Below, piece by piece: positions 33,180 through 40,783 of a stretch of DNA of 44,693 nt (positions are counted from its first letter, which is position 1; every line of letters starts with the position of its first letter). Origin of the DNA: Streptomyces sp. McG3 (GTDB lineage Bacteria > Actinomycetota > Actinomycetes > Streptomycetales > Streptomycetaceae); assembly GCF_018619185.1 (NCBI RefSeq), contig NZ_JAAXYC010000030.1, positions 1-44,693 on the forward strand, read 5' to 3'. A program made the translations under genes and the position numbers. The notes under the pieces were generated by a model. The model did no database searches. It saw nothing but the letters and a program-made list of their open reading frames with translations, and was not told the DNA's origin.

Positions 33180-33735
33180 CAGGGTTCCCGGATCAACCGC
33201 CCGGAACTCCGCCGGAAAGCCCAGGCGGCGACAAGCACGGCCACAATCGTCAGTGGGGTGCCCATGGCGACCTTCGCGAACGCCAGCCAGCCGGTGAAGT
33301 CATGGACGTAGAGCCACTGCTTGACGACGAACCCGGCCGGCGGACCAGGAGCGAACCGAAAGCGGCGATGAATCCGGCGAGGGCCGCCCAGATCCCGAGC
33401 AGGAAGAAGTCCTTGGCCGACCCGGTCAGCGCGACGATGCCCGCGGCGAACGCCACGCCGACGAGCCCGCCGACGGCGGAGGCGAAGCGCTCTCCGCGCA
33501 GCAGGCGCACCACGGTGAGCACCACCCCGGTGGCGATCGCCACCGAGATGGCCACCGCTGTGGTCGCCAGGGAATTTCCCACCACGAAGACGACGACCGG
33601 AATGGTGGAGTAGACGAATCCCGCCGGGCCTCCCATGGATTCGAGCACGGTCGGTTTCGGATCAGGACCCGGCGCGGCTGCGAAGGGTGCGGCGGGCTCC
33701 TGCGGAGCGCTGCGTTCGCCGTCCAGAAAAGTCAT
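33180..33735 (-). pseudogene. DUF3159 membrane protein gene, internally deleted and frameshifted
   Basis: ATG 33735 with AGGAGA upstream begins a frame that contains DUF3159 helices: TIPVVVFVVGNSLATTAVAI, AIATGVVLTVVRLLRGERFA, VGGLVGVAFAAGIVALTGSA and DFFLLGIWAALAGFIAAFGS. After LLVRRP this frame becomes Ser-rich, while another frame gives QWLYVHDFTGWLAFAKVAMG and PLTIVAVLVAAWAFRR, the usual end of the family, to the stop at 33180. In intact members about 40 residues separate LVRRP from this part, so a deletion shifted the frame. The family is an actinobacterial multi-helix membrane protein of unknown role. It was the first gene of the group with the PapA-like gene, 46 bp downstream. Confidence 0.7.
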
Positions 33736-34060
33736 GGAGTTCTCCTGGTCAGTCGGTTCCAGGACCGCCCTGAAATCGCATGTGATCCCTTTCCCCACGT
33801 CATCTCGTTTCCGTAGGACGACGTCAGGGCTTGGGTATCAAAGGGCGTTTACCTCGTCGATTCCCGGCGAAACCCGTGACGTTACGGCACAGTTCGACAA
33901 ATAGGAGGTCGCGCACTTTCGAGCGGCGGAGGCCGGGCGGGCCGGGTCGGTGCCGCACGGGCGAGCCCTGCTCCGCCGATGGGGCCCGAGCGGGCGGGCG
34001 GCACGCCCACCGGCGTCGTCAAGTGGCTCCCGGGCGGGAGAAGTTCTTCGGTCGGAAGCG
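33736..34060. other. divergent intergenic region without gene
   Basis: The stretch between the DUF3159 remnant and the GntR promoter. No gene or clear structure seen. The DUF3159 promoter should lie just above 33735. Confidence 0.4.
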
Positions 34061-34090
34061 TTGACGAAACATTCCACGTGGCCCTAGCTT
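34061..34090 (+). promoter_or_regulatory. promoter of the GntR operon
   Basis: TTGACG (34061-34066), an 18-bp spacer and TAGCTT (34085-34090) resemble a housekeeping promoter. Expected start of transcription is about 34096, directly before the inverted repeats at 34099-34121, so a bound repressor would block it. Confidence 0.55.
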
Positions 34091-34098
34091 CATCGCGT

Positions 34099-34121
34099 CG
34101 TACTTCGTACGTCATATATGA
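34099..34121. promoter_or_regulatory. candidate GntR operator
   Basis: Two adjoining dyads, CGTACTTCGTACG (34099-34111) and TCATATATGA (34112-34121), in unusually A/T-rich DNA. The second resembles the short AT-centred sites of FadR-type GntR proteins. They lie at the predicted transcription start of the GntR gene, which suits autorepression. Confidence 0.55.
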
Positions 34122-34155
34122 GACGCGATACGCGAGATGTGAGAGCCCGTCACCC

Positions 34156-34812
34156 ATGACCTTCGCCCCTGCCCCGATCCCGTCCCGGACCCAGTACGTG
34201 CTGGAGGCCATCAAGCACGCCATCCTCACCGCGCAGTTGAGACCGGGACAGGCGCTGGTGGAGACCGAACTCGCCGCGCAGTTCGGGGTGTCGAAGACTC
34301 CCGTCCGCGAGGCGCTCAAGACGCTCGCGGGCACCGGGCTCGTGGTGATGAGCCAGTACAAGGGCGTCACCGTGCGGCTCGTCGACGCGACCATGGCCAG
34401 GGAGGTGTACGACGTGCGCCTCCTGCTGGAACCGGAGGCGCTGCGCCGCTCCATCACCCGGGGCGCCTCCCTGGAGGCGGCCCAAGAGGCCCTGGAACGG
34501 GCCGACTCGGCGGCCGACACGGCGGACAGGTCGCTGGCCAACCGGGACTTCCACCGGGCCCTCTACCTGCCCTGCGGCAACCCGCTGCTCTCCCGGATGC
34601 TCGACGAGGTCCGCGACCAGGCGGCGCTCGTGTCGACCGTGGCCTGGTCGGCCGTCCCGTCCTGGGAGCGGGAGGCGGCCGAGCACCGCGAGATCCTGCG
34701 GCTCGCCCTCGCCGACGACGCGGAGGCCGCCGCCGGGGCCCTGCACCACCACATCGCCTCGTTCGTACGCCGCGCCTTCCCCGACGACGAAGACGGGGGT
34801 GACGCCGCGTGA
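34156..34812 (+). CDS. GntR-family regulator (FadR/FCD type)
   Basis: A 218-residue regulator. The winged helix-turn-helix (about 8-75) has YVLEAIKHAILTAQLRPGQA, ELAAQFGVSKTPVREALKTL and GLVVMSQYKGVTVRLVD. The FCD ligand domain (about 80-210) is all-helical with YDVRLLLEPEALRRS and the metal-site residues typical of the group: Asp/His in NRDFHRALY, then EHREILRLALAD and HHHIASFVRR. FCD regulators sense sugar acids and carboxylates and usually repress the adjacent catabolic genes. ATG 34156 has only a weak ribosome site. It is first in an operon with an aldolase/dehydratase and a sugar-acid dehydratase, so an aldonate or its keto-deoxy product is the likely signal. Confidence 0.9.
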   Translation: MTFAPAPIPSRTQYVLEAIKHAILTAQLRPGQALVETELAAQFGVSKTPVREALKTLAGTGLVVMSQYKGVTVRLVDATMAREVYDVRLLLEPEALRRSITRGASLEAAQEALERADSAADTADRSLANRDFHRALYLPCGNPLLSRMLDEVRDQAALVSTVAWSAVPSWEREAAEHREILRLALADDAEAAAGALHHHIASFVRRAFPDDEDGGDAA

Positions 34813-34862
34813 ACCGCCCGCCGGCCACGCTCCGCCAGCACCTCGAAGAAAGGCCAGTCCGC

Positions 34863-35765
34863 ATGGACCACTCACCGCTGAAGGCGGCCCTCGCAGACGT
34901 CGTGGCGATCCCGGTGACGCCGTTCGCCGAGGACGGGAGCGTCGACCCCGCGACCCACCGTGTCCTGATGCGCAGGCTGCTCGACGGCGGCGTCCGCACC
35001 GTCACCCCGAACGGCAACACCGGGGAGTTCTACGCCCTCACCCCCGACGAGCGGCGCCTGGTCACCGAGCTGACCGTCGAGGAGGCCGCGGGGCGCGCCA
35101 CCGTCCTGGTGGGCGTCGGTCACGATGTGCCGACCGCGGTGGCCGCGGCCGAGCACGCCGCCGAGGCCGGTGCGGCGATGGTGATGGTGCACCAGCCGGT
35201 GCACCCGTACATCGCGCAGGAGGGGTGGGTCGACTACCACCGGTCGATCGCCGAGGCCGTGCCGCAGCTCGGTGTCGTCCCCTACATCCGCAGCCCGCGG
35301 CTGGCCGGCGAGCGGCTCGCCGAACTCGCCGACGCCTGCCCCAACGTCGTCGGCGTGAAGTACGCGGTCCCCGACGCGGCCCGCTTCGGCGCCTTCGCCC
35401 GGGACGCCAGCCTGGAACGGTTCGTCTGGATCGCCGGTCTCGCGGAGCTGTACGCCCCCTCCTACTTCGCCACCGGCGCCACCGGCTTCACCTCCGGTCT
35501 CGTCAACGTCGCCCCGGCCGTCTCCCTCGACATGCTGGAGGCGCTGCGGGCCGGGGACTACGTGGCGGCGATGAAGGTCTGGGACCGTATCCGCCGCTTC
35601 GAGGAACTCCGCGCCGAGGAGCAGTCCGCCGACAACGTCACCGTCGTGAAGGAGGCCCTGTCCGCCCTGGGGCTCTGCCGCCGCGACGTACGCGCTCCGA
35701 GCCGGGTCCTGCCCGAGGCGCGGCGCGCCGAGGTCGCCGGGCTGATATCCGAGTGGTCCCTGTGA
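34863..35765 (+). CDS. dihydrodipicolinate synthase family aldolase/dehydratase for 2-keto-3-deoxy sugar acids
   Basis: A 300-residue class I (Schiff-base) enzyme of the DapA/NAL family. Seen: TPNGNTGEFYALTPDER (pyruvate-carboxylate binding TGE motif), Tyr141 in VVPYIRSP and the Schiff-base Lys166 in VVGVKYAVPD. In this position next to an aldonate dehydratase, family members split or dehydrate 2-keto-3-deoxy-pentonates, giving pyruvate plus an aldehyde, or alpha-ketoglutarate semialdehyde. GTG 34809 overlaps the GntR stop and is in frame, but ATG 34863 with GAAAGG upstream starts the conserved fold and was chosen. Its stop overlaps the next gene as GTGA. Which reaction it does cannot be decided here; no semialdehyde dehydrogenase is in the window, which mildly favours the aldolase. 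Confidence 0.85.
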   Translation: MDHSPLKAALADVVAIPVTPFAEDGSVDPATHRVLMRRLLDGGVRTVTPNGNTGEFYALTPDERRLVTELTVEEAAGRATVLVGVGHDVPTAVAAAEHAAEAGAAMVMVHQPVHPYIAQEGWVDYHRSIAEAVPQLGVVPYIRSPRLAGERLAELADACPNVVGVKYAVPDAARFGAFARDASLERFVWIAGLAELYAPSYFATGATGFTSGLVNVAPAVSLDMLEALRAGDYVAAMKVWDRIRRFEELRAEEQSADNVTVVKEALSALGLCRRDVRAPSRVLPEARRAEVAGLISEWSL

Positions 35766-37516
35766 CCGACGCGTCCACCCGGGACCCGGGATCCGGCCGT
35801 ATCGCGCCCGAGGAGCTGCGCAGCCACCGGTGGTTCGGCGCCGACGGGCTGCGGTCCTTCAGCCACCGGGCCCGCACCCGTCAGCTCGGCTACCTCCCCG
35901 AGGAGCACCTCGGCAAGCCCGTCATCGCGGTGCTCAACACCTGGTCCGACATCAACCCGTGCCACACCCATCTGCGCGACCGTGCGCAGGCGGTCAAGCG
36001 GGGGGTCTGGCAGGCGGGCGGGTTCCCCCTGGAGTTCCCGGTCTCCACCCTCTCGGAGACCTTCCAGAAGCCGACCCCGATGCTCTATCGCAACCTGCTG
36101 GCGATGGAGACCGAGGAGCTGCTGCGCTCCTACCCCGTCGACGGGGCCGTGCTGCTGGGCGGCTGCGACAAGTCGACGCCCGCGCTGCTGATGGGCGCCG
36201 CCTCGGTGAACCTGCCGACCGTCTTCGTGCCCGCCGGGCCGATGCTGCCCGGGCACTGGCGCGACGAGGTCCTCGGCTCCGGCACGGACATGTGGAAGTA
36301 CTGGGACGAGCGGCGGGCCGGGATCATCGGCGACTGCGAGATGGCCGAGCTGGAGAACGGTCTGGCCCGCTCCCCCGGCCACTGCATGACGATGGGCACC
36401 GCCTCCACGCTGACGGCCGCCGCCGAGGTGCTGGGGGTCACCCTGCCGGGCGCCTCGTCCATACCGGCGGTCGACTCGGGGCACGAGCGGATGGCCGCGG
36501 CTTCGGGGCTGCGGATCGTCGACCTCGTCATGCGGCAGGTGACGTTGTCGCAGATCCTGACGCCGGAGGCGTACGAGGACGCCGTCGCCACGGTTCTCGC
36601 GCTCGGCGGTTCCACCAACGCCGTGATCCATCTGATCGCGATGGCGGGCCGGTCCGGCGTGAAGCTCACCCTGGACGACTTCGACCGGATCGCCCGTACG
36701 GTGCCCGTCCTCGCCGACCTCCGTCCCGGCGGGCGGTACTTGATGGAGGACTTCCACTTCGCCGGCGGTCTGCCCGGCTTCCTGGGGCGGCTCACCGACG
36801 TACTGCATCTGGAGCGGCCCACGGTCGCGCACGCCACCCTGCGCGAGCAGCTCGACGGGGCCCCCGTCCACAACAGCGACGTCATCCGCGAACGCTCCGA
36901 CCCCCTGGCCGGGGAAGGCGGGGTGGCGGTGCTGCGCGGCAACCTCTGTCCCGACGGGGCCGTCATCAAGCACATCGCCGCCGAGCCGCGCCTGCTGCGC
37001 CACACCGGGCCCGCCGTCGTCTTCGACGACTACCGGGAACTCCAGCGCACGATCAACGACCCGGCCCTCGGCCTCACTCCGGACCATGTGCTCGTGCTGC
37101 GCAACGCCGGGCCCCAGGGCGGCCCCGGCATGCCCGAGTACGGCATGCTGCCGATCCCCGACTACCTGCTGAAGCAAGGTGTGCGGGACATGGTGCGGAT
37201 CTCCGACGCGCGGATGAGCGGCACCAGTTACGGGGCGTGTGTCCTGCACATCGCGCCCGAGTCCTTCGTCGGCGGTCCGCTCGCCCTGGTCCGCACCGGC
37301 GACCTCATCACGCTGGACGTCGGGGCCCGGCTCCTGCGGCTCGACGTCGACGACGAGGAACTGGAGCGGCGCAGGGCCGCCTGGTCCCCGCCGCCCGCCC
37401 GCTACGGACGCGGCTACGGGGCGCTGTACCAGGATCAGATCACCCAGGCCGACACCGGATGCGACTTCGCGTTCCTGGCCCGGCAGGGAGAGGTGCCCGA
37501 CCCGTACGCGGGATGA
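35762..37516 (+). CDS. IlvD/Edd family sugar-acid dehydratase (arabinonate/xylonate type)
   Basis: A 584-residue Fe-S dehydratase. The three Cys expected to hold the [2Fe-2S] cluster are Cys67 (WSDINPCHTHL), Cys135 (LLGGCDKSTPA) and Cys208 (GHCMTMGTAS), spacing 68 and 73, with DCEMAELENG before the third. The C-terminal half carries NAGPQGGPGMPEYGM and the catalytic Ser region SDARMSGTSYGACVLH. Length and spacing fit the pentonate dehydratases rather than branched-chain IlvD, which is usually about 560 residues and sits with amino-acid genes. It would remove water from L-arabinonate or D-xylonate to give a 2-keto-3-deoxy acid, the substrate of the preceding enzyme. GTG 35762 overlaps that gene by 4 bp. 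Cofactors needed: [2Fe-2S] and Mg2+. Confidence 0.88.
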   Translation: MTDASTRDPGSGRIAPEELRSHRWFGADGLRSFSHRARTRQLGYLPEEHLGKPVIAVLNTWSDINPCHTHLRDRAQAVKRGVWQAGGFPLEFPVSTLSETFQKPTPMLYRNLLAMETEELLRSYPVDGAVLLGGCDKSTPALLMGAASVNLPTVFVPAGPMLPGHWRDEVLGSGTDMWKYWDERRAGIIGDCEMAELENGLARSPGHCMTMGTASTLTAAAEVLGVTLPGASSIPAVDSGHERMAAASGLRIVDLVMRQVTLSQILTPEAYEDAVATVLALGGSTNAVIHLIAMAGRSGVKLTLDDFDRIARTVPVLADLRPGGRYLMEDFHFAGGLPGFLGRLTDVLHLERPTVAHATLREQLDGAPVHNSDVIRERSDPLAGEGGVAVLRGNLCPDGAVIKHIAAEPRLLRHTGPAVVFDDYRELQRTINDPALGLTPDHVLVLRNAGPQGGPGMPEYGMLPIPDYLLKQGVRDMVRISDARMSGTSYGACVLHIAPESFVGGPLALVRTGDLITLDVGARLLRLDVDDEELERRRAAWSPPPARYGRGYGALYQDQITQADTGCDFAFLARQGEVPDPYAG

Positions 37517-37518
37517 AC

Positions 37519-37575
37519 CGGGCCCCGTGACCGTACGCGGGCCCCGTGACCGTACGCGGGCCCCGTGGCCGTACC
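37519..37575. repeat. three tandem 19-bp repeats after the dehydratase gene
   Basis: CGGGCCCCGTGACCGTACG occurs at 37519-37537 and 37538-37556, and with two changes at 37557-37575. The end of the coding region (CCGTACGCGGG at 37502-37512) has the same core, so the array probably grew from it by slippage. It lies between two operons. Confidence 0.8.
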
Positions 37576-37637
37576 CGGGCGGAGCCGGGGAACCCCCCTC
37601 GGTCCCTCGCTCCCCCGGGCCGCTCCAGCTCTTCGTA

Positions 37638-37650
37638 GCAAGCGCTTTCA
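37638..37650. promoter_or_regulatory. LacI/CRE-like operator before the ABC permease operon
   Basis: GCAAGCGCTTTCA, in reverse TGAAAGCGCTTGC, fits the LacI-family consensus with central CG between A/T-rich arms. It lies 67 bp before the first permease gene. No LacI regulator is encoded in the window, so a distant one is expected. The site could also be a LacI-type cross-binding site of a general sugar regulator. Confidence 0.65.
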
Positions 37651-37716
37651 GAACCTGTGGCCAACAGGCCCGGACGTCCAGCGCATCCAGCACCTCCCAG
37701 AGATCGGAGACGCGTC

Positions 37717-38649
37717 ATGGCCCCAACCGCAGCCGTGGCCACACCGCCGCCCAAAGAGTCCCGGCGCCGCCGGGCGAGCCCCCGCCGCCTGCCGTATCTG
37801 CTGATCGCGCCGGCGGGCCTCCTGATGCTGGGCTTCATCGCCTACCCGGTGCTCAGCGTCTTCTACTACAGCCTGCAGAACTACAACGTCACCAAGCCGT
37901 GGCGGAACGGCTTCGCCGGGCTCGACAACTTCCGGCGCGTCTTCACCGAGGACGACCAGTTCTGGCCGACGCTCGGGTTCAGCGCCCAGTGGGTCTTCAC
38001 CCAGGTCACGCTCCAGCTGCTCCTCGGCCTGGCGCTCGCCCTGATCGTCAACCAGACGTTCATCGGGCGCGGCATCTCCCGGGCCATGGTCTTCTCCCCC
38101 TGGGCCGTCTCCGGTGTGCTGACCAGCACGATCTGGATCCTGCTCTACAACTCCTCGACCGGCTTCAGCCGCTACCTCGCGGACGCCGGGATCGGCGAGT
38201 ACGGCACGTCGGTGCTCTCGGACACCGGAACCGTCTTCTGGGCGGCCACCGTCACCGAACTCTGGCGCGGCGTCCCCTTCTTCGCGATTCTCATCCTCGC
38301 CGACCTCCAGTCCGTCTCGAAGGAGTTGTACGAGGCGGCGTCGGTCGACGGCGCGGGCCGGCTGCGGCAGTTCTTCCACATCACGCTGCCCCACCTGCGG
38401 GACGCGATCATCCTCGCCACCCTGCTGCGCGGTGTCTGGGAGTTCAACAACGTCGACCTGCTCTACACCCTCACCGGCGGCGGGCCCGCGGGTGAGACCA
38501 CCACCCTGCCGCTCTACGTGGCCAACACCGGCATCGAGGGCCACGACTTCGGGTACGCCTCCGCGCTCACCACCGTCGCCTTCGTGATCCTCCTCTTCTG
38601 TTCGATCGTCTATCTGCGCCTGAGCAAGTTCGGAGGCGACCGCACGTGA
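37717..38649 (+). CDS. ABC sugar transporter permease, MalF type
   Basis: A 310-residue membrane protein with six helices. After a basic N-terminus, YLLIAPAGLLMLGFIAYPVL is the first helix. The EAA loop, which touches the ATPase, is ELYEAASVDGAGRLRQFFHI followed by TLPHL. Carbohydrate ABC importers of the CUT1 group have this permease paired with a MalG-like one; they take up oligosaccharides. ATG 37717 with GGAGA upstream was preferred to the open frame start at 37657. The gene overlaps the next permease by GTGA. No ATPase gene is in the operon: Streptomyces CUT1 importers often share the MsiK ATPase encoded elsewhere. Confidence 0.93.
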   Translation: MAPTAAVATPPPKESRRRRASPRRLPYLLIAPAGLLMLGFIAYPVLSVFYYSLQNYNVTKPWRNGFAGLDNFRRVFTEDDQFWPTLGFSAQWVFTQVTLQLLLGLALALIVNQTFIGRGISRAMVFSPWAVSGVLTSTIWILLYNSSTGFSRYLADAGIGEYGTSVLSDTGTVFWAATVTELWRGVPFFAILILADLQSVSKELYEAASVDGAGRLRQFFHITLPHLRDAIILATLLRGVWEFNNVDLLYTLTGGGPAGETTTLPLYVANTGIEGHDFGYASALTTVAFVILLFCSIVYLRLSKFGGDRT

Positions 38650-39557
38650 CCGCCCTGCTCACGGAGAAGAACGGAACCGCTCGGCGGTCCTCCGCTCCCG
38701 GCTCCCCGCCGTCCTCCCCGCGCCGCCGCAGCGGGCGGGAGCGCGCTTTCGACGACGTGCCGCGCTGGCAGATCTACCTGCCGCTCGGCCTCTACCTGCT
38801 CTTCACGCTCATCCCGTTCTACTGGATGCTGCTCTTCGCCGTACGGCCCGCCGGCTCCACATCGCTGGTGCCCTGGCCGATGACCGGAGCGCACTTCTCC
38901 AAGGTCTGGAACGAGCGGAGCTTCGCCGTCTTCTTCCAGAACAGCATGATCGTCGGCGTCGCGACGCTCGTCGCCACGACCCTGGTCGCCCTGGCCGGCG
39001 GCTACGCCCTGGCCCGGTTCGACTTCAGGATCAAGGGCGCGTTCATGCTCGCGCTGCTCTGCTCGCAGTTCATCCCGGGCGCCCTGATGCTCGTACCGCT
39101 CTTCGAGATCTTCCGGAACCTCCAGATGATCAACTCGCTGGGGAGCGTCGTCATCGCGGAGACGGTGTTCCAGCTCCCGCTGTCGATCATCCTGATCAGC
39201 GGCTTCATCAAGAACGTCCCGGTCTCCCTGGAGGAGGCCGCCTGGGTCGACGGCTGCTCGCGCTTCACCGCCTTCCGCGCCGTCGTCCTGCCGCTCCTGC
39301 GCCCCGGGCTGATCGCCGTCGGCTCCTTCGCGTTCGTGCACAGCTGGAACCACTTCCTCTTCGCCCTGATGTTCCTGAGCGAGCAGGACAAGCAGACGAT
39401 CCCGGTCGGTCTCAACACGCTGATCGGCGCGGACAGCGTCGACCTGGGCGCGCTCGCTGCGGGCGGTGTCATCGCGGCCGTCCCCGTGGTGATCGTCTTC
39501 GCCTTCATCCAGAAGTGGCTCATCACGGGCTTCAGCGCCGGCGCGGTGAAGGGATGA
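38646..39557 (+). CDS. ABC sugar transporter permease, MalG type
   Basis: A 303-residue membrane protein with six helices (first: YLPLGLYLLFTLIPFYWMLL). The EAA loop is SLEEAAWVDGCSRFTAFRAV followed by VLPLL. It pairs with the MalF-type permease encoded before it, with which it overlaps by 4 bp (GTG 38646). It shares ATGA with the following oxidoreductase gene. The last residues, QKWLITGFSAGAVKG, are the usual C-terminus that touches the ATPase. Import direction and oligosaccharide substrate follow from the CUT1 family. Confidence 0.93.
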   Translation: MTALLTEKNGTARRSSAPGSPPSSPRRRSGRERAFDDVPRWQIYLPLGLYLLFTLIPFYWMLLFAVRPAGSTSLVPWPMTGAHFSKVWNERSFAVFFQNSMIVGVATLVATTLVALAGGYALARFDFRIKGAFMLALLCSQFIPGALMLVPLFEIFRNLQMINSLGSVVIAETVFQLPLSIILISGFIKNVPVSLEEAAWVDGCSRFTAFRAVVLPLLRPGLIAVGSFAFVHSWNHFLFALMFLSEQDKQTIPVGLNTLIGADSVDLGALAAGGVIAAVPVVIVFAFIQKWLITGFSAGAVKG

Positions 39558-40783
39558 GGGAAGTGACCGCCCCGGCCGCGGACCCGGCCGCCCGCACGCC
39601 CGTCGTCCCGACCGCCCCCGTGCCGGTCGTCCTGGCCGGCGCCCGGGGCCACGGCCGGTGGCACCTCGCCCATGTGCGCCGGCTCCAGCACCAGGGCCGG
39701 GTCAGGCTGGCCGGCATCTGCGAGCTGGAACCGCTGACCGCCGGTGAACTCGCCGCCGCCGGCTTCGGCGCCGACGAGTCGCCCGAGCAGTCCGACGACT
39801 TCGGGGCGCTCCTGGACGTCACCGGAGCGCGGGCGGCCATCATCTGCACCCCCATCCAGACCCACACCGAGCTGGCCCTCACCGCCGCCGCCCGGGGCGT
39901 CCACCTGCTGCTGGAGAAGCCGCCCGCCGCCGGCTGGGCCGACTACGCGCGGATGGCCGAGGGCGTCGAACGAGCGGGCATCGCCTGCCAGGTGGGGTTC
40001 CAGTCCTTCGGCTCGCACGCCCTGCCCGCCATCCGCGAGCTGGTGGCCACCGGAGCCATCGGGACCGTCACCGGCTTCGGGGCCGCCGGGGCGTGGGTCC
40101 GGGACGACGCCTACTTCCGGCGGGCGCCCTGGGCCGGGCGGCGCAGGATCGGCACCACCGACGTGGTCGACGGCGTCCTCACCAATCCCCTGGCGCACGC
40201 CGTGGCCACCGCGCTCGAACTGGCCTGCCGGGGCCGGTCCGAGGAGGTCACCGCCATCGAGACGGAGCTGTACCGGGCGCACGCCATCGAGGCGGACGAC
40301 ACCAGCAGCGTCCGTGTCACCACCGCCGCCGGGCCGTGTGTCACCGTCGCCGTCACCCTGTGCGCCGAACGCCCCGGGGAGCCGTATGTGATCGTGCACG
40401 GCGAGAAGGGCCGGATCACCTTCTGGTACAAGCAGGACCGGGTCCTGGTGCAGCGCGCCGGACGGGGCCCCGAGGAGACCGTCCACGGGCGGACCGATCT
40501 CCTGGAGAACCTCCTCGACCACCTGGAGCACGGCACACCGCTGCTGGTTCCGCCCGCGTCCACGGGGGCGTTCATGCGGGTCGTCGAGGCCGTACGCAAC
40601 GCCCCCGAGCCCGCCCCGCTGCCCGACCGCGCCTGGGAGACCCGGTACGACGGGCCTGACGGCGGGGCGCGGCGGGTCGTGCCGGGCATCGACTCCCTGG
40701 TCGCCGCCGGGGCCGAGTCCCTCAGCCTCTTCTCCGAACTGGGCGCCCCCTGGGCCCGGGTGGGCGAGGTGGCCACCTCATGA
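39554..40783 (+). CDS. Gfo/Idh/MocA family oxidoreductase
   Basis: A 409-residue NAD(P)-dependent enzyme. The Rossmann start is VVLAGARGHGRWHLAHVRRL, in place of the usual GxGxxG; the binding pocket continues with IICTPIQTHTELAL and the family's EKP motif is LLLEKPPAAGW. The C-terminal beta-sheet domain follows, with a likely catalytic His in TNPLAHAVATALE (usual spacing DxGxH/HxxD). Members oxidise or epimerise sugars and inositols. In this operon it could make the aldonolactone that feeds the sugar-acid dehydratase, or prepare a modified sugar. ATG 39554 overlaps the permease stop; the stop overlaps the next gene's ATG, so translation is coupled throughout. Confidence 0.88.
   Translation: MREVTAPAADPAARTPVVPTAPVPVVLAGARGHGRWHLAHVRRLQHQGRVRLAGICELEPLTAGELAAAGFGADESPEQSDDFGALLDVTGARAAIICTPIQTHTELALTAAARGVHLLLEKPPAAGWADYARMAEGVERAGIACQVGFQSFGSHALPAIRELVATGAIGTVTGFGAAGAWVRDDAYFRRAPWAGRRRIGTTDVVDGVLTNPLAHAVATALELACRGRSEEVTAIETELYRAHAIEADDTSSVRVTTAAGPCVTVAVTLCAERPGEPYVIVHGEKGRITFWYKQDRVLVQRAGRGPEETVHGRTDLLENLLDHLEHGTPLLVPPASTGAFMRVVEAVRNAPEPAPLPDRAWETRYDGPDGGARRVVPGIDSLVAAGAESLSLFSELGAPWARVGEVATS

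Noticed and set aside
35558..37693. A 711-codon open frame on the - strand over the dehydratase
   Set aside because: Antisense shadow of the IlvD/Edd gene; no motifs and composition typical of such shadows.
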